Notes under the pieces: generated by a model
The model's input: only the letters and a program-made list of their open reading frames with translations
Database searches by the model: none
What the model was told of the DNA's origin: nothing
Shown here: in pieces, positions 1-8,815 of the stretch
Layout of the letters: every line of letters begins with the position of its first letter
Position numbering within the stretch: position 1 is the stretch's first letter
NCBI RefSeq assembly: GCF_002261215.1
Contig: NZ_NEVS01000001.1
Span: 434,001 to 498,000 of the forward strand
Origin: Bordetella genomosp. 11
GTDB taxonomy: Bacteria; Pseudomonadota; Gammaproteobacteria; Burkholderiales; Burkholderiaceae_B
Direction of reading: 5' to 3'
DNA length: 64,000 nt
Position numbers and translations under genes: made by a program

Positions 1-904
1 GGTTCGGTCCCAACGAAAAAAGCACGTTCCCATAGAACGCTAGCGCATTCATCACATGCTCGGCCTGCAGCTGGCGCGTCACCGAGAACTGATACCACCG
101 CGCTTTCTCGTTCAGCCCCCAGCCGATGTGCGAAATCGCATAAGCGCGATCGTCATAAAAGCTCTTGATGTAGCTATCGATCAGGTGCGCATCCATCCCT
201 GAGCCGGATATGTCGACGACATATCCGTTCTTGATCTTCAACGTCACCGGCGATTCTACGTACTTCTTGAAGGCGCAGAGAATATCGCCCGGTTGCAGCA
301 CGACCGTGCCATTCACGCCCCCATCGTTTCCCTGCGTGAACGAGAAACCCGACGGGAAGTGATCCCAGCGGCCGGGCTCGAAGGTATAGCCGTATTCGGA
401 AATCACCGGGTACTGGCCCAACTGATACGTCACATCGGTGCCGGCGGCGGAAGTGAACCGCAACTGCCTGGCTTTCTCCATGATGCCCTTGGCATATTCG
501 ACCCGCCGCCGCAGGTCTTCTGTCGGGAACATCTGTTTCAGCACGTGGAACGGCTCCATCACCCGCAGGATCCGCACGCCCGCGGCCTGGATCTCTGCCT
601 GCTCGCGTGAAAACAGCAGCCCCACCATATCGATCACCATATCCGCCGATTTCAGCGTCCGCATGGCGAGTTCGTTGCCCACCAGCGGATGGCGACCCTG
701 CACGCCAACCGCATTCTGCTGTTCGCGGCGTACGTTCAGATTGAACGTCTTCGCGCCCAGGGCTTGGGCAGCAGCCATGAACGCGAAGGCGTTCTCCTGC
801 CATTCATCGCCGGCGGTCAATACGATCACCGACTCGCCGGTCTTGACGCCGCAAAGCGTCAGCTCTTTGGTAAACAGCTCCAGTACTTCCGCGTCGACTT
901 TCAA
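1..904 (-). CDS. 2,5-dihydroxypyridine 5,6-dioxygenase-like protein (NicX/PicD family), 3' end beyond window
   Basis: About 301 codons are visible; the C-terminus lies off the left edge. The visible end reads HVMNALAFYGNVLFSLGPN, the pattern of the NicX/M29-like family just before its conserved GPN(x)E(x)GG segment. These enzymes are Fe(II) ring-cleavage dioxygenases that open 2,5-dihydroxypyridine to N-formylmaleamate. The next gene upstream is a NicD-type deformylase, which consumes exactly that product, so the pair supports the call. The likely start is a TTG at 904 that overlaps the TGA of the upstream gene (translational coupling); the first in-frame ATG is about 40 codons further in and would remove conserved sequence. 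The true substrate could be a substituted dihydroxypyridine. An aminopeptidase label is possible because the family was once annotated as M29 peptidases. Confidence 0.8.
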   Translation of the reverse strand, partial: MKVDAEVLELFTKELTLCGVKTGESVIVLTAGDEWQENAFAFMAAAQALGAKTFNLNVRREQQNAVGVQGRHPLVGNELAMRTLKSADMVIDMVGLLFSREQAEIQAAGVRILRVMEPFHVLKQMFPTEDLRRRVEYAKGIMEKARQLRFTSAAGTDVTYQLGQYPVISEYGYTFEPGRWDHFPSGFSFTQGNDGGVNGTVVLQPGDILCAFKKYVESPVTLKIKNGYVVDISGSGMDAHLIDSYIKSFYDDRAYAISHIGWGLNEKARWYQFSVTRQLQAEHVMNALAFYGNVLFSLGPN

Positions 905-1725
905 CCGGGATTCCCCTCTGTTTCGATATGCTTGGAAAGAATGCCGGCCAGAGCGTGCTGGAACGCTTCGAAGTTCTCGGCCTGCATCTGGTGGCCGACG
1001 CCGGGCAAGCGTGTGGCGTTCAGATCGCTGCGCAACTGCTTCATCTCGGCGACGTCGTCATCGGATACGACGCCGCCTTCTCCGGCGCAAAGCAGGGAAA
1101 CGGGCGCCTGGGCTCGCGCGAGATCGGCAAAGATGTCCTGGTTGTGGAAGTCGTCGTAGGCGACGTGCACGGCGCGTTCATCGCATGTGGACAGCCATTC
1201 CGCGCGGAGTCGCTGCAGGTCGTCCGGCCATGGCGCGGCGCTGCCGCCTTGTATGGCTTGCATGGCTTCGCCGCGATGCGCGGCTTTCAATAGGTCTACG
1301 GTCCTGGCCTTGGGGATGGGGTAGGGCCGCCGGCCGGGGCCGCTGGTGGGTGGGTCGATCAGTACCAGCCCGCCGAAAACCCCAGGCGCCTGCACCGCCG
1401 CGCGCAGCGCGATCCTGGCGCCCATGGAGTGGCCCAGCACGATCGGGCGATCAAGCCCCTTTGCCTGGATGAACGACACCACATCGCGCGCGCATGCGTC
1501 GACGCCATAGTCCAGATGCGGCCCCGCCTCGCTCAACCCGCGGCCGCGGACGTCCATGACATAGCAGTCATGGCAGTCGGCCAGCCAGTTCCCGACGTGG
1601 CTCCAGAGGATCGCCGGGCTGACGATGCCCGGGACAATCAGCACGGCAGGGCCGTCGCCCGCAAAGTGCAGGTAATGTTGCCGGATGCCGTTCGCCCGGA
1701 TATGCGCGCCTATTCGCTGAATCAC
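901..1725 (-). CDS. nicD: alpha/beta hydrolase, NicD-like N-formylmaleamate deformylase
   Basis: This 274-residue alpha/beta hydrolase has the nucleophile motif GHSMGAR with Ser100, an acidic residue at Asp124 (VLIDPP) and His245 (GVGHQM). The spacing matches the Ser101/Asp125/His245 triad I recall for Pseudomonas putida NicD. NicD removes formate from N-formylmaleamate to give maleamate in aerobic pyridine catabolism. I chose the GTG at 1725 because an AAGGA ribosome site lies just upstream and the length then equals NicD (about 270). The frame stays open to an ATG at 1854, but the extra 43 residues look non-coding. Its TGA overlaps the TTG of the dioxygenase gene, so the two are probably translated together. 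No maleamate amidase or maleate isomerase is visible; they may lie left of the window. Confidence 0.8.
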   Translation of the reverse strand: MIQRIGAHIRANGIRQHYLHFAGDGPAVLIVPGIVSPAILWSHVGNWLADCHDCYVMDVRGRGLSEAGPHLDYGVDACARDVVSFIQAKGLDRPIVLGHSMGARIALRAAVQAPGVFGGLVLIDPPTSGPGRRPYPIPKARTVDLLKAAHRGEAMQAIQGGSAAPWPDDLQRLRAEWLSTCDERAVHVAYDDFHNQDIFADLARAQAPVSLLCAGEGGVVSDDDVAEMKQLRSDLNATRLPGVGHQMQAENFEAFQHALAGILSKHIETEGNPG

Positions 1726-2012
1726 ACTTCGTCCTTGGCAGTGCCTGCCGCAGCCCTTTGCGGAACCATTGTGCGCGATGTATGCCTCTCGCGCATCGCC
1801 GGCTGCGTTATGCACAGTAGAACGACATTCTATCAAACAGAAAGGCCGCGTCAATAGGCGTGTCCTCGTGGTCTGCTATTGCGAGCCCGGCCCCGCTTGC
1901 CGCGGGCCCGGTCAGCGTGGGGAGTTGCGGGCACGGGTTGCCGCGATGCATTGCCGGCGGCATGCGGGGCGGGCAGCCGCCCGCGCTATCCCTGGATCCG
2001 GTCCGGTCGGCC

Positions 2013-2801
2013 TTAGAAGGCGCTTCTGACGACGCCCCCATCAACACGCAGCGCCGCGCCCGTCGTTGCCGACGCGGCGGGGGAGCAGACGTAGGCCACC
2101 ATGTTCGCGACTTCTTCCGGGGTGATGAAGCGCTTCAACAGGGACGTCGGGCGTGCCTGCTCGAAGAATGTCTTCTCGAACTTCTCGAACGGTTCGCCGC
2201 CGGAGAGCTTGTTGACGAAGTCGCTTACCCCTTCCGAGTTCGTGGGGCCGGGCAGCACGGAATTGACGGTGACGCCCGTGCCGGCGCAAGACTCCGCCAA
2301 GCCGCGCGACAGCGCAAGTTGGGCCGTCTTGGTCATGCCGTAGTGAATCATCTCGACCGGGATCTGGATCCCGCTCTCGCTGCTGATGAAAACGATGCGG
2401 CCCCAATCGCGCTGCTTCATCCCGGGCAGGTAAGCGCGAGACAGCCGTACGCCGGACATGACATTCACATCGAAGAAGCGTTGCCAGTCTTCGTCGGGAA
2501 TCTCTTCGAAGGGTTTCGGATCGAAGATGCCGAGATTGTTGACGAGGATATCGACATCCGGATGACGGCCGACCAGCTTTGCAATCTCGTCGGGCTTGGA
2601 CAGGTCGCCGGCGAAGCCGGTAACGTCAGCCGCGGGCACTTCCGCCTTCAGCCGGGCAATCGCATCGGCGACCGAGGCGTCGGTACGGCCATTCACGATG
2701 ACGCGCGCGCCCTCGCGCGCCAGGGCCAGGGCGGATGCAAACCCGATGCCCTTGGTCGAACCGCTGATGAGGGCCTGCTTGTTCTTCAGTTGATAGTCCA
2801 T
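2013..2801 (-). CDS. SDR-family oxidoreductase
   Basis: This 262-residue classical short-chain dehydrogenase has the cofactor motif GSTKGIG near residue 14, NNLG near residue 88, the catalytic Ser in ISSESG, and the YGMTK (YxxxK) active site. An Arg after the second beta strand (VIVNGRTD) suggests NADP(H), although this is only a sequence hint. A GAGG ribosome site precedes the ATG. It lies between the DUF2817 hydrolase and nicD on the same strand, with about 160 bp to nicD, and could be the last gene of the upstream unit or have a separate role. The substrate is not evident; it may process the side chain or alcohol of the pyridine compound degraded by its neighbours. Confidence 0.85.
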   Translation of the reverse strand: MDYQLKNKQALISGSTKGIGFASALALAREGARVIVNGRTDASVADAIARLKAEVPAADVTGFAGDLSKPDEIAKLVGRHPDVDILVNNLGIFDPKPFEEIPDEDWQRFFDVNVMSGVRLSRAYLPGMKQRDWGRIVFISSESGIQIPVEMIHYGMTKTAQLALSRGLAESCAGTGVTVNSVLPGPTNSEGVSDFVNKLSGGEPFEKFEKTFFEQARPTSLLKRFITPEEVANMVAYVCSPAASATTGAALRVDGGVVRSAF

Positions 2802-2909
2802 GGGAGACCTCGGTAGGGGATGTTGACCTGGATCTGCTGAACCTGGTGCGTCTGTTAGTTTGCCCGACTTGGACGCTTGGCGATATCCCCGAGTCCGGAA
2901 TCGAATGGG

Positions 2910-4010
2910 TCAAAAAGATTGGGTGCCCAGACCTAGCAGGCTTTGCGTCAGGGCCGTCCTGAATTGGCCGACGACCATTCCGTACCAATCGTCTTCCGCG
3001 ATAAAGAAACACCGCTTGAGTTCGTCGCGTGCTTTATTGCGCAGGGCGGAATGCTCCGGCTCCTGGTTCATGTAGCACCAGTGGTCTGCGCGAATCGCCT
3101 CGAGCATGCGCATCAGCGGTACTGTGCCGAATTCCAGCGCGATCGTTGCACCCGTGGAGCGGGAACATTCTTCGTTCAACGCCCGCAGCATGGGACCATC
3201 GATTTCGAACATGACCGAATCGGTACGGACTGGCGATATGACGTCCGCTCCCCACCACGCGCTTGCGATCGGGAATTCCTGATTCGGGCCGATGAACACC
3301 TTTTCACAGTTCCCCCTCGGGCCGAGCCCGGTATGAAGGTCGATCCAGGCAATCCGCCGTGAACCGCTCGCCCGCGTACGAAGGAAATCACGGATCACCG
3401 AATTGGACCAGCTCGCGGATGTGCCTCCGAAGAAAAGACCCTTCGGTTCATCGTATTGGCCTCTGAAGAGAATCTGGCCATAGTTGTCTTCCCCGATCTC
3501 GGCAATCCGGCGTGCCAGACGAGCGGCACTTTCTTCATCGGCGGGCCAGGTTGGTGGAAGAAGGATGCCGGCGAGCTCCCGGTATTCCTTGTTCTCTGGA
3601 AGTTGACCATCGAACCGCAGGAAGTTTCGATTCAGGTCGATATTGTCTTCATTGACCCGACGGCCATACGAGAACCCATGCGGATTCACGGCATGGACGA
3701 TTGCAATCGCGATGTCGAGATCCTTCGCGCGGGCCAGCAACACGTCATCGTGCAATAACGCAATCTGGCATCCGGACCCGCAGTAGCCTTCGACCCCATG
3801 TATTCCGGATGTCACGATCAGCAGCTTCGCGGTATTCTCAGGGCCTATCCAAACGATGTCGGTGGCCAGCGTCTCGCCGTGCAAGCCTTTTCTTGCCGGC
3901 AGGATGTGTTCCGTAGGGACCAGGCCGCGTCGATGTGCGGCGGACAGGAATTTTTCTCTTGCCTCCTGGTAGCTGGCCGAAAAACACGTCGGGATGTTCA
4001 CGTCGCGCAT
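2910..4010 (-). CDS. M14-like zinc hydrolase, DUF2817 family
   Basis: This 366-residue protein carries a carboxypeptidase/aspartoacylase-type zinc site: His71 and Glu74 in GIHGVEG, a third ligand His226 in DLHTGLG, the DLNRNF strand near 125-130 as in M14 enzymes, and a candidate general base Glu293 in ALEFGT. No signal peptide is visible, so it is probably cytoplasmic. DUF2817 proteins are poorly characterised; the fold cleaves peptide or N-acyl amide bonds with a free carboxylate nearby. Its ATG shares one base with the stop of the transporter gene upstream (TGATG), which indicates tight co-expression. In this setting it could deacylate an imported aromatic conjugate before ring cleavage; that is inference. 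Local G+C is well below the window's norm. Confidence 0.75.
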   Translation of the reverse strand: MRDVNIPTCFSASYQEAREKFLSAAHRRGLVPTEHILPARKGLHGETLATDIVWIGPENTAKLLIVTSGIHGVEGYCGSGCQIALLHDDVLLARAKDLDIAIAIVHAVNPHGFSYGRRVNEDNIDLNRNFLRFDGQLPENKEYRELAGILLPPTWPADEESAARLARRIAEIGEDNYGQILFRGQYDEPKGLFFGGTSASWSNSVIRDFLRTRASGSRRIAWIDLHTGLGPRGNCEKVFIGPNQEFPIASAWWGADVISPVRTDSVMFEIDGPMLRALNEECSRSTGATIALEFGTVPLMRMLEAIRADHWCYMNQEPEHSALRNKARDELKRCFFIAEDDWYGMVVGQFRTALTQSLLGLGTQSF

Positions 4011-5359
4011 CAGGCTCTCCCAAGAGCGTCGTTGCCGGGCAGGACACCCGCTCCATGGCTCGACTCAGTCTCGTCGAGGTCTCCGCTCGCGCGGTCGTCG
4101 ATCCAGAATATGACGAGCGATGAGATCAACGTGATCGCCAGCAGGTACCAGGCTGGGGCGAACATGTTGCCGGTCGCGTGGACAAGCCAGGTAAGGAAAA
4201 AGGGGGAAAATCCGCTGAAAACGGCGACGACGGTGCTGTAGACCACCGACAGCCCAGTCGCTCGAACGTGGCGGGGAAACATCTCGGTCAACATGACCAA
4301 CAGCGCCGGAAACTGTGAGGTCAGAAACACGCTAAGAACGGCGACCGAGACATACAGCTTCGTCGCGGATGGTTCGGCAACCAACCACATGAATGCAGGG
4401 AACAGCAGCGCCAGAAGGCACAGCCGTGACCATAGGATGATGGGCTTTCTACCCCATCGATCGGCAAGCCGGCCCGAAAGCGGTGCGAAGATGAAATTGA
4501 CGATGCCAAAGACCACACCGGCCCACACTCCCACCTGTACAGGCAGCTTCAGCTCCCGGGCTGCGTATGTAGGTAGATAGAAGGCGATGACATAAATGCC
4601 GACTGTGCAGGATACGAACAGAAGGCTAGCCTGCACCAACTCACGCCAGTGGCTGGAAAATAGAATGCGGATCTTGCCCCGCCGTTCGGTACGAGTGGCC
4701 CCAGGGCCGTCTTCCGAATGCGTTTCGTGCAGCTGGCGGCGGATATACATTCCGATTGGCGCGATCGCCATGCCCAGGACGAACGGTACCCGCCAGCCCC
4801 AGCTATCCAGCGCATCCGCCGATAGCTGGGAAATGACCGCGCTGGCGACGATTGCCCCGAACATGACGCCGAGACCCTGGCTGGCGACCTGCCAACTGGC
4901 CATGTATGCGCGATCATTCCGCCCTGCGTACTCGACGAGGAAAGTGGTCGACGCGCCCACCTCTCCGCCAGCTGAAAATCCCTGGATCAGCCGGGCCGCG
5001 ACGATGATGAGCGGCGCTAATACGCCGACTTGCGCGGGCGTCGGGGCAAACGCCAGCATTGCGCACCCCAGGGCCATCAGGGTGATCGTCAATCCCATGG
5101 CTTTCTTGCGGCCGTGCCTGTCCGCATAACTGCCGATCAGGATGCCACCAAGTGGTCTTGCCACGAATCCCACTCCAAATCCGGCGATCGCGAGCAGGAT
5201 CTGCGCATAGGGGCTGAGCGTTGGAAAGAAGATACGGCCGATGGCGCTCGTCATGAATCCGTAGACCGTGAAATCGTAGAATTCCAGAGCGTTGCCTACG
5301 GTTATCGCTGCGATCGCTCGCCGCTTGCCCAGTGGTGTGACAGTGGTTGTTTGGTCCAT
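4010..5359 (-). CDS. MFS transporter, metabolite:H+ symporter (MHS) type
   Basis: A 449-residue, 12-helix major facilitator. The N-terminal pattern ALEFYDFTVYGF and the loop DRHGRKKAMG are typical of the MHS branch (ProP, citrate and shikimate symporters), which imports organic acids with protons. A second RxGRK-type loop (DRWGRKP) marks the C-terminal half. It probably brings the pathway substrate across the inner membrane. It overlaps the DUF2817 gene by one base, so importer and hydrolase are likely made from one message. The start ATG at 5359 follows a CTGGGGAAAAG-type purine stretch. The specific substrate cannot be read from sequence. Confidence 0.85.
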   Translation of the reverse strand: MDQTTTVTPLGKRRAIAAITVGNALEFYDFTVYGFMTSAIGRIFFPTLSPYAQILLAIAGFGVGFVARPLGGILIGSYADRHGRKKAMGLTITLMALGCAMLAFAPTPAQVGVLAPLIIVAARLIQGFSAGGEVGASTTFLVEYAGRNDRAYMASWQVASQGLGVMFGAIVASAVISQLSADALDSWGWRVPFVLGMAIAPIGMYIRRQLHETHSEDGPGATRTERRGKIRILFSSHWRELVQASLLFVSCTVGIYVIAFYLPTYAARELKLPVQVGVWAGVVFGIVNFIFAPLSGRLADRWGRKPIILWSRLCLLALLFPAFMWLVAEPSATKLYVSVAVLSVFLTSQFPALLVMLTEMFPRHVRATGLSVVYSTVVAVFSGFSPFFLTWLVHATGNMFAPAWYLLAITLISSLVIFWIDDRASGDLDETESSHGAGVLPGNDALGRA

Positions 5360-5453
5360 CTTTTCCCCAGTGAGTTTGGTTTTTTGGGGATGCTAGACCT
5401 TGATAAAGCAGGCGAGAAGACAAGCGCATGTTGGAACCGATAAGTAATACCTC

Positions 5454-6365
5454 TCACCCCTGAAGGCGATTGGCGTAGTACCGCAAGCAGTCGAGAAAAT
5501 TCTGGGCAGCAGGTGTCAGGACGGCGTTTTTCCTCGACACTACGCAGACTTCCAGGGGTGCCAGCGCGCGCTCAAGGGGCAACTCGACCAATCCGTAATG
5601 GGGGAATTCGCTCCCCACCATCGTCTTGACAAAAACGCCGATGAGGTCGGAGTTTCCAACCAGTCGCAAGCCCATTGCGGTCGATGTACACGTCACGATC
5701 TGGCTGGGAGGCCGAGTATCGCTTTCGGCAAAGAGCTGCTTGAAAAGTGTCGGACCGGTTTCGTTGTCGTATGGCAAAAGCCACTCGGCAGCGGCAAGAT
5801 CGGCATCCTTGAAAGCCGCAAGAATCGGGTGCCCGGCACGCACCGCGGCGATCATCGAGGTTTTGTAGAGGACACTAACGTCCCAGTCGGGCAATGTTCC
5901 AGGAAGCACTTGCGAGACCATGAACTCGACCTCACCGCTCATCAGCCTGGGCAACGAGAATGGGATCGAGGCTTCGTTCAGCTTCACCTCGACGTGCGGA
6001 TAGCTATTCCTGAAATGCGTGAATGCCGGGGGAAGCACGTCCAAGGCGGCGGCAGTTGAAATCGCGATGGAAACCACGCCCTTGGAACCATCGCGAATCT
6101 GGTCCAACTCGTTGCCCGCCCGTTCTATGTCGAAGTGGATGATCCTTGCGCGCTTTTCGAGTGCCTCGCCGAAGATCGTGGGTACTACGCCGGCGGTGCC
6201 GCGTTCAAAGAGCTGTACGCCGAGGCTCGTCTCAAGTTCCTTGGTCGCCTGGGTAACGGCGGGTTGCGTCAGATTAAGCGCGCGAGCGGCGGCCCTGACG
6301 CTGCGATGATCGAATACGGCCAGAAACGCGCGGAGCTGATGGATTTTCACGTATTGCCTCGACAT
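5454..6365 (-). CDS. LysR-family transcriptional regulator
   Basis: This 303-residue LysR protein has an N-terminal winged helix-turn-helix (residues about 8-65, with SVRAAARALNLTQPAVTQ as the recognition region) and a C-terminal effector-binding domain. It lies immediately upstream of the MHS transporter on the same strand, about 95 bp away, instead of being divergent as most LysR regulators are, so it could be co-transcribed with the operon it controls. It most likely senses the imported compound or a degradation intermediate. Local G+C resembles the transporter and DUF2817 genes, which suggests the three moved together. Confidence 0.85.
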   Translation of the reverse strand: MSRQYVKIHQLRAFLAVFDHRSVRAAARALNLTQPAVTQATKELETSLGVQLFERGTAGVVPTIFGEALEKRARIIHFDIERAGNELDQIRDGSKGVVSIAISTAAALDVLPPAFTHFRNSYPHVEVKLNEASIPFSLPRLMSGEVEFMVSQVLPGTLPDWDVSVLYKTSMIAAVRAGHPILAAFKDADLAAAEWLLPYDNETGPTLFKQLFAESDTRPPSQIVTCTSTAMGLRLVGNSDLIGVFVKTMVGSEFPHYGLVELPLERALAPLEVCVVSRKNAVLTPAAQNFLDCLRYYANRLQG

Positions 6366-6499
6366 TGCCTGGCGGATATCCCGGTCGTTCGCGTATCAGC
6401 TAGGGGTTTTCGTTTACCCCGGATCTGGCCGCTCTGGCAATATGGGCTATTCCCACTGTCCATACCGCGCTGGCATGGGCGCGTCCCCGGGCCTCTGGG

Positions 6500-7129
6500 C
6501 TAGCCTTTGTATCGTCCCGGCTTGTGCCAGGCGATCAGCATTGCGTTCATCGCGAACGTTCCCAGGGCGGACCACAGTATTTTGGCCAAGGGAAGATAGG
6601 CCGCCGCCGCGCAGAACAAGGCCAGGTCGAAGGCGAGTTGGAGCTTGCCGGCGTTGATCCCGGAACGCCGCTGTACCCACAGGGTCAGCGCGCTGGTGCC
6701 TCCCATGGATGCGTTGTGCCGCGCGAGGCACAGGATGCCCATGCCAAGGAAGGTGCCACCGGCGATTGCGGCGAAGGCGTTGCTGATGCCGGATACTTCC
6801 AGAGAGCGGCTGATGGCGCTCACACCCACACCTATTGCCAGGCTGACGAAGGCGCTCTTTATCCCGAATGTCCTGCCCATGGCGTGGCAGGAAAACAGGA
6901 TGAAAGGGATATTGATCAAGGGAACGAGAGGCGCGGCCGCATAGCCCGATACGAAGGAGCCCAAGAGGGCCATGCCTGCGATGCCACCCGTGATCATTCC
7001 GCCGCGGGCGAGCAGCGAGATGCCCATGGCAGCGAACAGGGTGCCGATGAAAAGTCCATACGCATCGTCGATTGCGTTATGCGATGGAGCTTCCTGCGCC
7101 GGTGAAGGATGCCGGTCAAGGAGAGACAT
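6500..7129 (-). CDS. YitT-family integral membrane protein
   Basis: The 209-residue protein has five to six hydrophobic segments and repeated glycine-rich turns (ARGGMITGGIAGMALL near the start, GGTFLGMGILCLARHNASMGGTSAL later) characteristic of YitT/DUF161 proteins. It is shorter than Bacillus YitT because it lacks the C-terminal DUF2179 domain. The function of the family is not firmly known. I place the start at ATG 7129 (MSLLDRHPSP); the frame is open to an ATG at 7177 without a better ribosome site. It stands alone, ending 134 bp from the LysR start codon, with the damaged Bug gene upstream on the same strand. Confidence 0.7.
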   Translation of the reverse strand: MSLLDRHPSPAQEAPSHNAIDDAYGLFIGTLFAAMGISLLARGGMITGGIAGMALLGSFVSGYAAAPLVPLINIPFILFSCHAMGRTFGIKSAFVSLAIGVGVSAISRSLEVSGISNAFAAIAGGTFLGMGILCLARHNASMGGTSALTLWVQRRSGINAGKLQLAFDLALFCAAAAYLPLAKILWSALGTFAMNAMLIAWHKPGRYKG

Positions 7130-7267
7130 GGAAGATTCCCGGAGGGTAGGGGAAAGGGGTTCCCGAGGGCGAGCCATGGGCTTTTGGCTGGAGGCGCGTC
7201 GCCAGGATTAGTCTTATATGTTGCCGCGCAGCGACGGCTTAAGCAACTGCCAGCCCCAGAGGCAGGG

Positions 7268-8182
7268 TCATTCCGCGGTCAAAAGGCCAGAGGCGATAAG
7301 TGCGCGGTACGTTTCGACCTGGCGATCCAGGAACTTGTCGAACTCCGCTCCGCTCATCTTGACCGGCACGCCACCAATATCCTCGATGTACTTGCGGACC
7401 GCCGGATCATCCAGCGCGGCATTGCTGGCGGCGACCAGGCGCGCAACCGCCTCAGGCGGCGCATCCTTGGGAGCCATGGTGGCTGTAAACGGCGCGATAT
7501 CCACTTCGGGCTGCTTCAGTTCCGCCATGGTGGGAACGTCGGGCAAGTACGCGATCCGATGGGGGAAGACGACGGACAAGGCGTGCAACTGGCCCGCCTT
7601 GATCAGCTGCAGCGCCGACGGCAGGTCTGTCGCCACGGCGTCCAACTGGCCTCCCAACAAATCCTGCACCGCGGGTCCCGCCCCCCGGTAGGCCGCGATG
7701 ACGAACTGCTGGGATAGCGCCTTCTGCATCTGCAGGATGTTGACGTGACCCGCCGTGCCATTGCCCGGTTGGCCGAACTTCAACGCGCCGGGATGGGCCT
7801 TCGCATATGCCACCAGGTCCGCATAGGATTTCAGCGGCGAGTCCGCCTTGGTCACGATCACGCCTGGAACTTGCGTCAGCAAGGCCACCGGCTTCATGTC
7901 CTTCAGGCTGTAGCTGGCTGCCTTGGCGGCCAGTTGCCAGCTGGCAACGATGGGGGCGGTAGTGCCGATCATGATCGTATAGCCGTCAGGCGCGGCTCGG
8001 ACCATCTGGGTAGCGCCGATCATCCCGCCGGCGCCGCCCTTGTTTTCCACGATGAAGGATTGGCCCAGCTGCTTGCCGTATGCCTCGGCGAAAATACGCG
8101 CGGTGCTGTCCGCGTTGCCGCTGGCCACGAAGGGCACGATCACTCTGACAGGGCGGGTGGGATAGTCGGATTGCTGGGCCCT
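7268..8182 (-). pseudogene. Bug-family (TctC) periplasmic receptor, 5' end deleted
   Basis: From about 8182 down to the stop the frame encodes a nearly complete mature Bug protein (YPTRPVRVIVPF, then SFIVENKGGAGGMIGATQMVRAAPDGYTI in two stretches, ending SGLLTAE). Bug proteins are secreted binding proteins of tripartite carboxylate carriers and are abundant in Bordetella. The signal peptide is missing: homology begins at AQQSDYP, the usual cleavage point, and upstream codons belong to a different gene read out of frame. An ATG at 8254 keeps the frame open, but the resulting N-terminus is arginine-rich with no hydrophobic core, so the product could not be exported normally. I therefore call it a 5'-truncated pseudogene. 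Confidence 0.75.
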
Positions 8183-8352
8183 GCGGCCTTTTCCACGCGC
8201 TGGAGCAACCCTTCGATATGCGCCTGTTCTCCCGGGATATAAGCCTGGAACCAACCGCAGGTCGGCGCCGCCTGAGCGACCCGTTCCATGCGGGTCAGCG
8301 ATGCGCCGCTCAGTACATAGGGGATCCCTGCCGCTTCGGCCGCGCGCGTCAT
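8183..8352 (-). pseudogene. internal fragment of an FMN-dependent alpha-hydroxy-acid dehydrogenase
   Basis: A 57-residue stretch (TRAAEAAGIPYVLSGASL, later TCGWFQAYIPGEQAHIEG and LLQRVEKAAG) matches the segment around the FMN/substrate site of lactate-dehydrogenase/glycolate-oxidase-like enzymes, in which AAAAGxPxxLS and WFQLY are conserved. Both flanks are missing: after AAG the sequence changes to the Bug gene, and before ATG 8352 it changes to a lactonase gene on the opposite strand. The fragment has no catalytic His and cannot function. It is the middle piece of a three-gene deletion scar. Confidence 0.7.
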
Positions 8353-8765
8353 GGCGCCCTCAGCTCGGCGGCGCCATCGCGCTCCACCGCACCGGGCGAT
8401 ACGCCTACGTCGTCAACCGCGCGCATCCGGTACCGGACGGTTCGGACAACCCAGCCGTTTGCGGAGAGAACAGTGTCGTCGTCTTCGACCTCGACGCCCA
8501 GACCGGCGAGCCGCGGGAAATACAGCGCGTGGCGCTGAATGGCCTGCACGCCCGCTGTCTTACGCTTTCTCCCGACGGCAAGGTGCTCGTCGCAGCCTTG
8601 CGCCAATCCGGCCGGATCATGCATGACAACGGCCGCATCGTCGAATGCACGGCGGGTTTCGCCGCCTTCCACATCGCCGACACCGGCCACCTGACATTTA
8701 TTCGCCAGGACGTGGTCGACGTAGGTAGGAATCAACTGTTCTGGGCCGATTTTGCGCCGATCTGA
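8353..8765 (+). pseudogene. 3' remnant of a beta-propeller lactonase (YncE/6-phosphogluconolactonase-like)
   Basis: The frame reads LGGAIALHRTGRYAYVVNRA at the left, then VVFDLDAQTGEPREIQRV, CLTLSPDGKVLVAA and a short tail ending in WADFAPI. Repeated strands of the type GRYAYVVN / NSVVVFDLD / LSPDGKVLVAA are typical of seven-bladed lactonase-family propellers. Only the last two or three blades remain of a protein that is usually about 350 residues; the first 60% is absent and replaced at about 8353 by the FMN-enzyme fragment on the other strand. An ATG at 8301 is in frame but the intervening codons are unrelated. I treat it as debris. Confidence 0.65.
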
Positions 8766-8815
8766 ATGCGTCCCGACGGACTCGAAGATGACGCAAGGCG
8801 CTTCGACGGTCGCCC

